From Luteirhabdus pelagi (GTDB lineage: Bacteria > Bacteroidota > Bacteroidia > Flavobacteriales > Flavobacteriaceae): DNA of 64,000 nucleotides. Under the pieces are notes generated by a model. That model ran no database searches. It worked only from the letters and a program-made list of their open reading frames with translations, and was not told where the DNA came from. This document shows, piece by piece, positions 19,998 through 28,779 of the stretch (within the stretch, counting starts at the first letter, position 1; each line of letters starts with the position of its first letter). The stretch lies in the NCBI RefSeq assembly GCF_016827595.1, contig NZ_JAECMS010000005.1, positions 197,277-261,276 of the forward strand. Direction: 5' to 3'. The position numbers and the translations under genes were made by a program.

Positions 19998-20028
19998 CAA
20001 AGGTACGATACTAATCGGCAACAGACAA
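19998..20028 (-). promoter_or_regulatory. Promoter of lpdA
   Basis: On the minus strand, TTG (20026-20028) is followed after 20 bp by TACCTTTG (20005-19998). This fits the Bacteroidota TTG / TAnnTTTG promoter. The start codon is 58 bp downstream. Confidence 0.65.
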
Positions 20029-20031
20029 TTT

Positions 20032-20502
20032 CTATTGAACCGCATGTAATGGCAAGGTAGTAGTATTTTTCACCTCATTGATGCTAAAGCTACTTTGGGT
20101 ACTTCCGATATGTTTCAAAGTGGTCAGTTTGTTCACCATAAACGAGCGAAACTGCTTGATATCCTTCACCAATACCTTCAGGAGGTAATCATAGTCGCCA
20201 CTTACATGAAAACATTCCAACACTTCCGGCAACTGTGCAATTTCATTTTCGAACTTCGTTAGGTATTCTTGGGAATGCTGGACCAACTTAATATGACAAA
20301 AAACAGTAAAGCCTTTATTCACTTTTTCTTTATTCAACAATGCCACATAGTTGGTAATGATGCCTTCCCGCTCCAATTTTTTGATGCGCTCATAGACTGC
20401 GGTAACAGACAAATTCAGTTGAAGCGACAATTGTTTGTTGGTCTGTTTTGAATCCTGCTGAAGCAATTGCAACAATTGAGTATCGATAGCATCCAATTTC
20501 AT
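20032..20502 (-). CDS. Lrp/AsnC family transcriptional regulator
   Basis: This 156-residue regulator has an N-terminal winged HTH (LDAIDTQLLQLLQQDSKQTN, then LSVTAVYERIKKLEREGI) and a C-terminal RAM ligand-binding domain (LPEVLECFHVSGDYDYLLKV). Such proteins sense amino acids. It is divergent from the PLP-dependent lyase gene with an AT-rich 154-bp spacer, the usual arrangement for a regulator of the adjacent amino-acid enzyme. Regulation of the lyase is an inference. Confidence 0.92.
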   Translation of the reverse strand: MKLDAIDTQLLQLLQQDSKQTNKQLSLQLNLSVTAVYERIKKLEREGIITNYVALLNKEKVNKGFTVFCHIKLVQHSQEYLTKFENEIAQLPEVLECFHVSGDYDYLLKVLVKDIKQFRSFMVNKLTTLKHIGSTQSSFSINEVKNTTTLPLHAVQ

Positions 20503-20605
20503 TTGAAAAATTTTCTAAGTTATACTATATAATCTTCAATTTATAAAATTACAATCTATCATAATAATTAAATGCATAAAAATAGTCTAAGAATAATCCA
20601 TATCA

Positions 20606-20636
20606 TTGAAATTTAGCAAACCTTACCTTAGTTTTG
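20606..20636 (+). promoter_or_regulatory. Promoter of the PLP lyase gene, deciding its start
   Basis: TTG at 20606-20608 and TAGTTTTG at 20629-20636 form a -33/-7 pair with a 20-bp spacer. The TTG could be misread as a start codon in frame with the lyase, but it lies in the promoter, so translation should begin at the ATG at 20657. Confidence 0.65.
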
Positions 20637-20656
20637 GAAATCTAAATACACATATT

Positions 20657-21856
20657 ATGAGTTTCAATCCAGCAGACAAGATTCAAGATTTACAATATTT
20701 CGGTGAATTTGGAGGGGTGAATCCTTCCATATCCGATTCGTCAACCTACACCTTCCTTTCTGCGAAGACCATGTTCGACACCTTTGAGGGAAATGCTGAA
20801 GGGTGTTATCTATATTCGCGTCACTCCTCTCCTTCCAACCTATATCTAGGGGAAGCTTTGGCTGCCATGGAAGGAACCGAAACCGCCAACGTAGCAGCAA
20901 CAGGTATGGGCGCTATCGTACCGGCCTTGATGCAACTGTGCCAAGCGGGCGACCATATTGTTTCCAGTAGAACTATTTACGGAGGGACGTATGCATTTCT
21001 GAAAAATTTTGCACCTAGATTGAATATTACAACCTCCTTTGTAGACATCACAAAGCTAGATCAGGTGGAAGCGGCCATCACTCCCGAAACCAAGGTATTA
21101 TATTGTGAGAGCGTAAGTAATCCTTTGCTGGAGGTCGCCGATATCGAAGGCTTATCGAAGCTAGCCAAAAAACATGGATTGAAATTATTGGTCGACAATA
21201 CTTTTTCACCTCTTTCCATCTCTCCAGCCAAGTTGGGTGCCGATGTGGTGCTTCACAGTTTGACCAAGTTTATCAATGGAAGTAGCGATACTATGGGAGG
21301 CGTGATGTGCGGTACCCAAGAATATATCGATGAATTGCGAAATGTGAACGACGGCGCCAGTATGTTGATGGGTGCTTCCATGGACAGCATGCGCGCCGCT
21401 TCCATTTTAAAGAATTTACGAACGCTTCACATTCGGGTGAAACAGCATAGCCGCAATGCGATGTTCTTGGCTAAAAAGTTTGAAGAGGATGGACTGAAAA
21501 CCGTCTATCCGGGCTTGCCTTCACATCCTAGTCATGAACTGTTCAAAAAAATGATGAATGAGGAATATGGCTTCGGGGGTATGCTAACGGTAGATGTGGG
21601 CTCACTCGACAAGGCCAACGAACTGATGGAACTCATGCAAGAAAGAAACCTTGGCTACCTTGCCGTAAGCTTAGGGTTCTACAAAACCTTGTTCAGTGCA
21701 CCTGGCTCATCCACTTCTTCTGAAATTCCAGAGGAAGAACAGAAAGAAATGGGATTGAGCGACGGACTGATTCGTTTCAGCATCGGTTTGGATAATGATA
21801 TCGAGCGTACTTACCGAATGATGAAGGATTGTATGAGGAAAGTGGGGATTTTATAA
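20657..21856 (+). CDS. Cys/Met-metabolism PLP-dependent enzyme (methionine gamma-lyase or cystathionine enzyme type)
   Basis: This is a 399-residue fold type I PLP enzyme. Lys204 in HSLTKFINGSSD binds PLP. RTIYGGTYAF, YCESVSNPLLEVADI and LLVDNTFSPL are hallmark trans-sulfuration segments. The C-terminal RFSIGLDNDIERT completes the family pattern. The residues that separate methionine gamma-lyase from cystathionine gamma-synthase or lyase cannot be judged reliably by eye. I chose the ATG start because an upstream in-frame TTG lies inside the promoter. Divergent from an Lrp-type regulator, so probably induced or repressed by an amino acid. It converges on the next gene with only 2 bp between stop codons. 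Confidence 0.88.
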   Translation: MSFNPADKIQDLQYFGEFGGVNPSISDSSTYTFLSAKTMFDTFEGNAEGCYLYSRHSSPSNLYLGEALAAMEGTETANVAATGMGAIVPALMQLCQAGDHIVSSRTIYGGTYAFLKNFAPRLNITTSFVDITKLDQVEAAITPETKVLYCESVSNPLLEVADIEGLSKLAKKHGLKLLVDNTFSPLSISPAKLGADVVLHSLTKFINGSSDTMGGVMCGTQEYIDELRNVNDGASMLMGASMDSMRAASILKNLRTLHIRVKQHSRNAMFLAKKFEEDGLKTVYPGLPSHPSHELFKKMMNEEYGFGGMLTVDVGSLDKANELMELMQERNLGYLAVSLGFYKTLFSAPGSSTSSEIPEEEQKEMGLSDGLIRFSIGLDNDIERTYRMMKDCMRKVGIL

Positions 21857-21858
21857 TT

Positions 21859-23871
21859 CTAATAAACTTTTTTTACAACCACAGAGGTATCAGTATTCAC
21901 GATAGAAGGTAACGGACTTCCAGGCCCATAATCTGGCAAAAACCGAAAGGTTATATCGTCACCAGCAGAAAATTCAAGGTCTAAACTGTACGTATAGTTA
22001 ATGGCCCTAGAGGCATTAACGGTCGTTTTCTGACTGCTTATTTGTCCTGCTAGAAAACCGTTAACATACACTCGAAAAACACATACTGCGGAGTTTAGTG
22101 GAGATGCAGAAAATAAATAGTTCAGGTTGGCAGTAATTTCGTAAACACCATCATAAGGAATGGTATACGTTCCAGTAGCGGGATCGTGGCTTCCCCCGCC
22201 ATAATTATAAGAAACCGTATTTAGTATTAAGTTGGACTCCACTTCATCAGTGCCTGATGTACTACTCGAAATGCCCATTTTAATGATGGCTTTCTCGCCA
22301 AGGCCTGTCGGTGCTACCCAACTTACATTTCCAGCACCATCGGTTTGCATAATCTGGCCATTGCTGCCTCTTGTAAGTGGTAAGATATAATTGGTGGTTT
22401 GACTATCGCCTATGGCCACTTTTCCTAAAAAATATCCCGCATAACTTACACCTGTACTTCTCAAAACTTCAGCGTAAACACCGTACAGTTCGCCACTAGC
22501 GGTATCTGCAATAAGATTTTTACTACCAAATTTCATAAATCCCGCGCCGTCAAGATAATTTCGCGTGCCTACTTTCTCACCGGTACCAACGCCAGAAATA
22601 ACATTATCTATGCCTATATGCTGTCCCGAACCGGAGCCGCCAAGTAGATTGCTAATACCTCTATGGATTCCATTTCCACTTGCAAGAAACTCATTATTCA
22701 TGCCATATAATTCTAGATTGTTTGGCGATTGAAATTCATTGTATACGCCATATTGAAATGAACCCTTAGAACCCACAAAATTATTATACACACCATAGGT
22801 AAGAGCGCTCGGAGCAACAGGAGGAGAAGCAAATTCTTGATATAACCCGTACTGATTTCCGTCGCCGGACCCGTTCAATAAATGATAACCACCATAGTGA
22901 TCACCATCACCTCCATTCCCAATCAACGTGTACGCTCCGTATAGGTTTCCCGATTCTACTCCTTGCATAGTGGTATAAATGCTATAATTGTTTCCAGAGA
23001 GTGCAGTACTACTGCCAAAACTATTATATACCCCATATAGATCTTGAGAAGCATTTCTGAATCTATTATATAGTCCGTAGCCCATAATAATGTCATAGAA
23101 ATCATTATAATTTCCATAGGCAATCGAACCAACCGTAGGTTGTATTAGGTTATAGACCCCGTAGATATTTGTCAGGTTTCCAGTAAGATGATTATAGGTA
23201 CCATACCCATTACCATTCACTCCGCCAATACAGTTTAGTTCTGAGTAGAAACCATACGCAGTTCCATCCCCACTAAATACAGTAGCATAGTTTCCGTAGC
23301 TAAGCCCAGTGGGATCAAAATTAGATAATTCCATTCTAGATCCATAATTAACTCCATCATTTGCTATCGTGACATACATGCCGTGTGAGGTACCAACGCT
23401 AGCTGTAGTTTTAAATATATTTATAGCACGGTCTGATTCAAAGTTAATGTCCAACGGATAAAAGACTGAAGATTGACCTATACCCACATTACCCAGCGTA
23501 TAAATATCGTCACTTATATCATCGGGGCTTGTAGTAGTGCCCTCTTCATAAAAATCGTGGTCGGTGCCAGAGGTTGAGGTAGACAATCGTTCCCACACGG
23601 TTCCGTCGAAATAATAATATCCTGTGCCAGACCCCCCGGTTACGGTGGCGTTAGTATTAAAAATCAATAGTCCTGTGGCCGCTGTAGTGGTTCCATCCAA
23701 TGAAGTATCGGAAACATCGCTCAAAGATAACCTTGGAATTAATACTCCTTTGTCGGTTGCAGTTATATCTAGCTGTGCAGATGGATCTGGTGATGTAGTT
23801 CCGATTCCGACTTGCGCATGGAAAACGTTAGTAAATACAATAAGCGTGAGAAAAGATAAAATCTTCTTCAT
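21859..23871 (-). CDS. Large secreted VGIGTTxP protein with YGxYN solenoid repeats and C-terminal C1q-like domain
   Basis: This 670-residue protein has a signal peptide (ending NVFHAQ), then VGIGTTSPDPSAQLDI and GVLIPRLSLSD. A YYYFDGTVWERLS motif is followed by about 22 consecutive 13-18-residue repeats centred on YG-x-Y-N (residues about 160-500), for example YGVYNSFGSS and YGLYNRFRNASQ. That pattern predicts a beta-solenoid. The last 130 residues look like a C1q/TNF-like jelly roll (TYTIPYDGVYEITANLNYLF). No catalytic motif was seen. It probably acts at the cell surface or in adhesion, by analogy. It follows another VGIGTTxP gene on the same strand. Confidence 0.78.
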   Translation of the reverse strand: MKKILSFLTLIVFTNVFHAQVGIGTTSPDPSAQLDITATDKGVLIPRLSLSDVSDTSLDGTTTAATGLLIFNTNATVTGGSGTGYYYFDGTVWERLSTSTSGTDHDFYEEGTTTSPDDISDDIYTLGNVGIGQSSVFYPLDINFESDRAINIFKTTASVGTSHGMYVTIANDGVNYGSRMELSNFDPTGLSYGNYATVFSGDGTAYGFYSELNCIGGVNGNGYGTYNHLTGNLTNIYGVYNLIQPTVGSIAYGNYNDFYDIIMGYGLYNRFRNASQDLYGVYNSFGSSTALSGNNYSIYTTMQGVESGNLYGAYTLIGNGGDGDHYGGYHLLNGSGDGNQYGLYQEFASPPVAPSALTYGVYNNFVGSKGSFQYGVYNEFQSPNNLELYGMNNEFLASGNGIHRGISNLLGGSGSGQHIGIDNVISGVGTGEKVGTRNYLDGAGFMKFGSKNLIADTASGELYGVYAEVLRSTGVSYAGYFLGKVAIGDSQTTNYILPLTRGSNGQIMQTDGAGNVSWVAPTGLGEKAIIKMGISSSTSGTDEVESNLILNTVSYNYGGGSHDPATGTYTIPYDGVYEITANLNYLFSASPLNSAVCVFRVYVNGFLAGQISSQKTTVNASRAINYTYSLDLEFSAGDDITFRFLPDYGPGSPLPSIVNTDTSVVVKKVY

Positions 23872-23976
23872 GATAAACAGAAATTAACAGCAGGCGAGGT
23901 CGAAAGCAAGAATGGGTAGCGATCCTAAAGATATAGTAAGCCACCCATTCAAAAAAGCGTTAATTAACTGTTTAAC

Positions 23977-23993
23977 AAAGGGGTAATCCCTTT
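23977..23993 (-). terminator. Weak hairpin at the end of the YadA-head-like gene
   Basis: AAAGGG / CCCTTT (6 bp, loop GTAAT) begins at the stop codon on the minus strand. The following U-tract is short (TTTGTT), so termination is uncertain. Confidence 0.4.
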
Positions 23994-25477
23994 TAATCTG
24001 CTTTTATCAATTCAATATTGAAAAAGGTTCCATCTGCAAGTGCTACCATATTATCGCTGTTAGAGGCATCGGTACAAACATAGAGTTGATCCCAAGCGTT
24101 TAATTGAAGTATTTTTGAGACTTGCACCGTCTGCGTATCACCATTTCCAACATAGGAATAACCACTTGTTCCTGGAATGAAGTTAGAGTTCCAACCTTTT
24201 GCCAAGCGGAAGCGCACATTTGTATCACTTCCCGAGCTGCGTTGAACCGCAACCGCATAGGTAACACGATACGTACCAGCGACGGTAATCTGAAAATTGT
24301 TGTTATTTACGTTAACATTCTCCGAAGCAATCGTGCTCCCAAAATTTACAGGATTCCACGACACTAAATTCTGATTGCTATTAGAGTAGATATCTGCATA
24401 TGCCTGTTGTGAAGTAGCACTCATATCGGCCCAAGAAGTATTTCCATTCGCATCAGAAACCAATACCTTTCCTTCACCATGTGTACCATCGGCCAATTGA
24501 AGCGTACTGTTTTCCATTTTCAATTTTCCTTGCGCGATCCGAATATTTCCGTGTACCTCCAACTTCTCTGTAGGGTTGGCAGTTCCAATTCCCACTTTCG
24601 TTGCGGCCCATTGCGATGCATCCGAGATATCGTTCCCAAGAATAATAGTATTCGGTTGTGTGGCTTCTGCACCGTATCCCAACGCCATGGAATATTGCCC
24701 ACTAGCCGATGAGGATGTTCCTAGTGCCGTACTATTTTCGCCAGTAGCAGTACTATTCGTACCTAAAGCCATTGCATTATTATTACCGCTTGTGGAAGCA
24801 TTTTTACCAATCGCAACCGATTGAAAACTTGTAGCTGAAGCAGAGTCACCCAAAGCAACAGTACTATTTCCGTTACTAGCATTTGCGTTATATCCGATGG
24901 CCGTTGATCGGAAACCTGTTGCTGAAGTAGAAGGCCCTATAGCTACCGCTTCATTACTCGTAGAGGCATTGGCGTCAGTTCCCACAGCTACCGAATTATT
25001 TGGATTTGCTTCTGCGTTAGCACCAAAAGCTACACCACCATTGGGGTGTAGCAATCCCATCTCATTATTATTCACACGAAATTGAAGGGATTGATAATTG
25101 GTGCTACCCAGAAACTCGTTTCCTGTTAAATTGTCGCCGCCTTTTGACCATTTTTCGTCAGAACCACCGCCAGTGTTTCCTGAACCTCCATTTCCAGTAT
25201 TAAAAACGACCCAATCGGCACCATCCCAGAAATAAAACCCAGGCGAAATGCCAATGTCTTCGGTGGTATTATAGACCATCAATCCTTCGGCAGGATTTTC
25301 AATCGTAATAACGTCGGTTGTACTTATTAAGGCAACACGAGGGATTAACATTCCCTTATTAGTAGCCTGAATATCCAAAATACTGGAAGGATCGGGTGTA
25401 TTGGTATTTATACCCACTTGGGCAACACCCATATAAAAAGATAGTAATAGTAGACTGAGGAGCAGTTTAGATTTCAT
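23993..25477 (-). CDS. Secreted VGIGTTxP-type protein with YadA-head-like repeats
   Basis: This 494-residue protein starts at the ATG at 25477, which gives a clean signal peptide (MKSKLLLSLLLLSF to GVAQ). An ATG 39 bases upstream would place 13 polar residues before it. After VGINTNTPDPSSILDI comes an NGGSGNTGGGS linker. Then a run of 14-residue repeats follows, with pattern x-A-x-A-x-G-x-x-A-x-A-S-G, such as STALGTSSSASG and SVAIGKNASTSG, as in trimeric autotransporter heads. GVGTANPTEKLEVHGNI and a C1q-like C-terminus follow. There is no YadA membrane anchor. A trimeric surface fibre is plausible but unproven. Confidence 0.78.
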   Translation of the reverse strand: MKSKLLLSLLLLSFYMGVAQVGINTNTPDPSSILDIQATNKGMLIPRVALISTTDVITIENPAEGLMVYNTTEDIGISPGFYFWDGADWVVFNTGNGGSGNTGGGSDEKWSKGGDNLTGNEFLGSTNYQSLQFRVNNNEMGLLHPNGGVAFGANAEANPNNSVAVGTDANASTSNEAVAIGPSTSATGFRSTAIGYNANASNGNSTVALGDSASATSFQSVAIGKNASTSGNNNAMALGTNSTATGENSTALGTSSSASGQYSMALGYGAEATQPNTIILGNDISDASQWAATKVGIGTANPTEKLEVHGNIRIAQGKLKMENSTLQLADGTHGEGKVLVSDANGNTSWADMSATSQQAYADIYSNSNQNLVSWNPVNFGSTIASENVNVNNNNFQITVAGTYRVTYAVAVQRSSGSDTNVRFRLAKGWNSNFIPGTSGYSYVGNGDTQTVQVSKILQLNAWDQLYVCTDASNSDNMVALADGTFFNIELIKAD

Positions 25478-25765
25478 AAGTAAGTTTAATTTGGGATGAC
25501 AAATGTATGTCACCATAATTCTATTTCATGAAGGATGGAGAAGTTTTCGACAACAACATAAAATCATCGATGAAATGCACTATTTTAAATCAAAAAATCG
25601 ATTAAATACATGATTTGTAGTATTTTCCTACTAAAATGATAGGTTTTATTATACTTAATATACCGGTTGTAGCACCACTCAATAATTGGTAATGCGAACG
25701 ATTCCATTTGGACGATGCTTTACAAAATCGTAACATTACATTTTCTAATCTAACGTAGCCACCGA

Positions 25766-27253
25766 ATGCAAAGTCAAGACATAGACCCAAGGGAACCACA
25801 GGATGAACATATCGTAGAGAATAAGGAACTAAACATCTGGGAAGCCTTGATACCGGTGTTCGCCGTGGTGATCATGCTCTTTTATAACGTATTTTATGCT
25901 TTTGGTGATGATGCCCTCAGTGGTAGCAACCAGTTTATATTACTTCTTGGCGCTGCAGTGGCTGCTATAGTTGGTGTATTTAATAAGGTAGGATTCGAGC
26001 AAATGCTATCGGAAGTTGCCGAAAATGTACAAAGTACCACTGGAGCGATTCTCATCCTACTAATGGTGGGATCCTTAGCGGGAACTTGGATGATTAGCGG
26101 CATTATTCCCACCATGATTTACTATGGCATGCAAGTCCTCAACCCAACCATATTTTTGGCTTCCTGTGTCGTCATCTGTGCTATTATTTCCATTGCTACC
26201 GGAAGTAGTTGGACAACCTCTGCTACCGTAGGTATCGCATTAATAGGAATTGCAGATGCGCTCGGAATTTCACTCGGTATGACGGCAGGAGCAGTGCTTT
26301 CTGGCGCCTATTTTGGTGATAAACTTTCCCCTTTAAGCGACACTACAAACCTGGCACCCGCAATGGCAGGAACGGACCTTTTCACCCATATTCGATATAT
26401 GACGCTCACTACAGTTCCAACCATATCTGTCGCGCTTATTGTATTTATAATTATCGGTCTCGGATTGGAACCGGAAGGAGTTGCGGATACGGCTTCTATT
26501 CTAAATTCTATTGAAGGATCCTTCAATATTAGTCCGTGGTTATTCCTTGTTCCAGTTATCGTCATCTTGATGATTATCAAAAAAACACCTCCGCTTGTAG
26601 CACTCCTAGTCGGAACACTTTTAGGAGGTGCGGCTGCACTTATTTTTCAACCGGAGATCGTACAAACCATAGGTGGCGGTGAAACCTTGGATTTCAAAAC
26701 CGCTTATAAAGGAATCATGAACGCTATAACCGTCGATACCTCAGTAGCCACTGATAATGAAGCATTGAGCGATCTTTTCTCTGCTGGTGGAATGTCAGGA
26801 ATGCTCGGTACCATTTGGCTAATCATCTGTGCCATGGTTTTTGGAGGTGTGATGGATGCCATTGGAGCGCTTTCTGCTATTAGTAAGGCATTGCTTAAGC
26901 TTTTCCATACAACCTTTGGCTTGTTTGCTAGTACGGTAGCTAGTTGTTTGGCACTGAACGTTACGGCTTCAGATCAATACCTTGCCATTGTTGTACCTGG
27001 AAAAATGTATGCGAAGGCGTATCGCGAAAAGGGACTTGCTCCTGAAAATCTTTCGCGAACCTTGGAAGATAGCGGTACGGTAACATCGGTTTTGGTTCCT
27101 TGGAATACCTGTGGAGCGTACCAAAGCGGTGTGCTGGGCGTATCGGTAGCCGATTACTTTTTCTACGCCATTTTCAATTGGCTCAGTCCGTTCATGACCC
27201 TATTGTTTGCTGCTTTTAGCATTAAAATCAGACAATTACGAGAATCGAAATAA
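25766..27253 (+). CDS. nhaC: NhaC family Na+/H+ antiporter
   Basis: This 495-residue membrane protein has about 11-12 hydrophobic helices after a 27-residue polar N-terminus. NhaC family segments include ATGSSWTTSATVGIALIGI, GAYFGDKLSPLSDTTNLA and NVTASDQYLAIVVPGKMY. It probably exchanges Na+ for H+ across the inner membrane, as expected for a marine bacterium. Some relatives exchange malate or lactate instead, so substrate is not certain. The gene stands alone, divergent from the YadA-head-like gene over a 288-bp AT-rich spacer. Confidence 0.9.
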   Translation: MQSQDIDPREPQDEHIVENKELNIWEALIPVFAVVIMLFYNVFYAFGDDALSGSNQFILLLGAAVAAIVGVFNKVGFEQMLSEVAENVQSTTGAILILLMVGSLAGTWMISGIIPTMIYYGMQVLNPTIFLASCVVICAIISIATGSSWTTSATVGIALIGIADALGISLGMTAGAVLSGAYFGDKLSPLSDTTNLAPAMAGTDLFTHIRYMTLTTVPTISVALIVFIIIGLGLEPEGVADTASILNSIEGSFNISPWLFLVPVIVILMIIKKTPPLVALLVGTLLGGAAALIFQPEIVQTIGGGETLDFKTAYKGIMNAITVDTSVATDNEALSDLFSAGGMSGMLGTIWLIICAMVFGGVMDAIGALSAISKALLKLFHTTFGLFASTVASCLALNVTASDQYLAIVVPGKMYAKAYREKGLAPENLSRTLEDSGTVTSVLVPWNTCGAYQSGVLGVSVADYFFYAIFNWLSPFMTLLFAAFSIKIRQLRESK

Positions 27254-27337
27254 TCCAACTCTTTGAAGTATTGGTTTTTTCTATTCTTTGATAAAGTTTT
27301 ACAGTTTTTTTCTCTTTAGAAAGGTGGAGTTGGCTGT

Positions 27338-27345
27338 TATTTTTG
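27338..27345 (+). promoter_or_regulatory. -7 box before the peroxiredoxin gene
   Basis: TATTTTTG matches TAnnTTTG. It lies 60 bp before the start codon. The same ten bases (GTTATTTTTG) precede the tpx gene. No clear TTG was found at -33. Confidence 0.5.
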
Positions 27346-27405
27346 CCGACGAATTCAGGATGGAAAGCATCCACTTAAATTATAAACTTAAAAAAGAGAA
27401 ATTAT

Positions 27406-28041
27406 ATGTCATTAGTTGGAAAACAATTTCCGAACATTACTGTAGACGCCATGGACGAAATGGGCGACACCCTTAAAATCAACGTTCTGGAAGAGGCGAA
27501 AAAAAACAATAAGAAAGTAATTTTATTTTGGTACCCAAAGGACTTCACTTATGTATGTCCTACTGAAATTCATTCTTTTCAACAAGCGTTATCAAAATTT
27601 CAAGACAAGAACACTATCGTAATCGGTGCTTCTTGCGATACTCCTGAAGTACACTTCGCTTGGTTGAATACTACTAAGGACAACGGCGGAATTGAAGGGG
27701 TAACCTATCCTCTATTGGCCGATACGAACCGAAACCTTGCCAACGCACTAGGAATTCTTGATATTGAAGGTGAAGAGTATGATGAAGAACAAGATCTAAT
27801 AACTCTTCGCGGTTCAAATGTAACCTACCGTGCGACTTATTTAATCGACGAGGATGGTAAAATCTTTCACGAGAGTGTAAACGATATGCCATTGGGTCGA
27901 AATGTAAGTGAATACCTTCGACTAATCGATGCCTATACGCACGTTCAGCAGAAAGGTGAAGTGTGTCCGGCAAACTGGGAAGAAGGAAAAGACGCGATGT
28001 TGGCAACCCGTGAAGGTGTAGCAACATATCTTCAAAATTAA
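27406..28041 (+). CDS. Typical 2-Cys peroxiredoxin (AhpC/Prx1 type)
   Basis: This 211-residue cytoplasmic peroxidase reduces hydrogen peroxide and organic peroxides. The peroxidatic Cys51 is in FTYVCPTE and the resolving Cys187 is in GEVCPANW. FWYPKDFTYVCPTEIHSFQ and ATYLIDEDGKI are family hallmarks. A thioredoxin gene starts 6 bp downstream and is the likely reductant. No ahpF is present nearby, which favours thioredoxin dependence. Confidence 0.95.
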   Translation: MSLVGKQFPNITVDAMDEMGDTLKINVLEEAKKNNKKVILFWYPKDFTYVCPTEIHSFQQALSKFQDKNTIVIGASCDTPEVHFAWLNTTKDNGGIEGVTYPLLADTNRNLANALGILDIEGEEYDEEQDLITLRGSNVTYRATYLIDEDGKIFHESVNDMPLGRNVSEYLRLIDAYTHVQQKGEVCPANWEEGKDAMLATREGVATYLQN

Positions 28042-28047
28042 GCACCT

Positions 28048-28362
28048 ATGTTTTTAGAACTTAAAGAAGACGTACTAAAGGAATATGTCGAAGAGGAAAA
28101 AGATGTAGTCGTTCAATTTTCCGCTTCCTGGTGTGGAAACTGTCGTTTGATGAAGCCCAAGTTTAAGAAGCTATCGGGTGAAACCGAAAACTTCAGATTT
28201 GTGATGATCGACGCAGAGAAAAACCCAGAGAGCCGAAAAATGGCGACAGTCGATAACCTTCCTACCTTCGCGACCTTTAAGGATGGAAAATTTGTGAACC
28301 AGGTCCAGACCAATAAAATGGACCCACTTAAGGAATTGATCGATGAAGTTACCAGTAATTAG
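28048..28362 (+). CDS. Thioredoxin-family protein
   Basis: This 104-residue thioredoxin has the active site WCGNC (Cys29 and Cys32) in VVQFSASWCGNCRLMKPKF. The cis-proline element is VDNLPTFATFKDGK. The GN dipeptide replaces the usual GP of thioredoxin, which should shift the redox potential. It is in an operon with the peroxiredoxin (6-bp gap) and overlaps the next gene by 20 bp. It probably recycles the neighbouring peroxiredoxin. Confidence 0.92.
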   Translation: MFLELKEDVLKEYVEEEKDVVVQFSASWCGNCRLMKPKFKKLSGETENFRFVMIDAEKNPESRKMATVDNLPTFATFKDGKFVNQVQTNKMDPLKELIDEVTSN

Positions 28363-28591
28363 ACATCTCCAACGCAATAACAGTTCTGCACAGTTACAAA
28401 ATTGTATTGAAGTGTTGGAATCGTTCAGCGAATACAACCGTATTAGCGATGACGAACTAGATGTTGTGGGAGAACTTATCACAAACCTTTGTGGAGCCGT
28501 AGAGGTTCACGAAATGATCGCAGACGGAATGCCGGAACGCGACGCCGCCAATGCCTTTGCACAAAAGGTACTCGGTAGTATCGACCGGTAG
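28343..28591 (+). CDS. Small conserved protein, DUF6952-like
   Basis: This 82-residue protein (MKLPVIRHLQRNNSSAQLQ, then a helical, acidic body ending VLGSIDR) is predicted all-alpha. It resembles a small family that accompanies peroxiredoxin-thioredoxin pairs in Flavobacteriia, which I recall as DUF6952. Function unknown. It overlaps the thioredoxin gene by 20 bp and is followed by a terminator, so it is the last gene of the redox operon. Confidence 0.75.
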   Translation: MKLPVIRHLQRNNSSAQLQNCIEVLESFSEYNRISDDELDVVGELITNLCGAVEVHEMIADGMPERDAANAFAQKVLGSIDR

Positions 28592-28611
28592 CACGTAGAA
28601 AGTATAGTTGA

Positions 28612-28647
28612 AAATCCCTTGAGCCTTGGGTTCAAGGGATTTTTTTA
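28612..28647 (+). terminator. Terminator of the peroxiredoxin operon
   Basis: An 11-bp perfect stem (AAATCCCTTGA / TCAAGGGATTT) with a 9-base loop runs into a T-rich tail, 20 bp after the last stop codon. Confidence 0.9.
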
Positions 28648-28654
28648 TGTCCAA

Positions 28655-28672
28655 ATCACCCATCTGGGTAAT
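28655..28672 (+). promoter_or_regulatory. Operator-like palindrome, copy 1 (before the sensor kinase)
   Basis: ATCACCC-ATCT-GGGTAAT. The same element occurs at 33499 and 34486. A -7-like TAGCATTA begins exactly 22 bp after it (28695), 78 bp before the kinase start. That -7 match is imperfect, so this promoter may need activation. Confidence 0.75.
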
Positions 28673-28779
28673 GGTATGGCAGCATGATTAATGGTAGCAT
28701 TACAAGTGCGACTTTGGCAAATTTTCGACGAGTCGATACAATTTTGTAGCTTTAAATCAACCAATTAAATCAATGCCGC

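Noticed and set aside
20606-20656. In-frame TTG as start of the PLP lyase
   Set aside because: It lies in the -33 position of a good promoter; the ATG at 20657 fits the family start.
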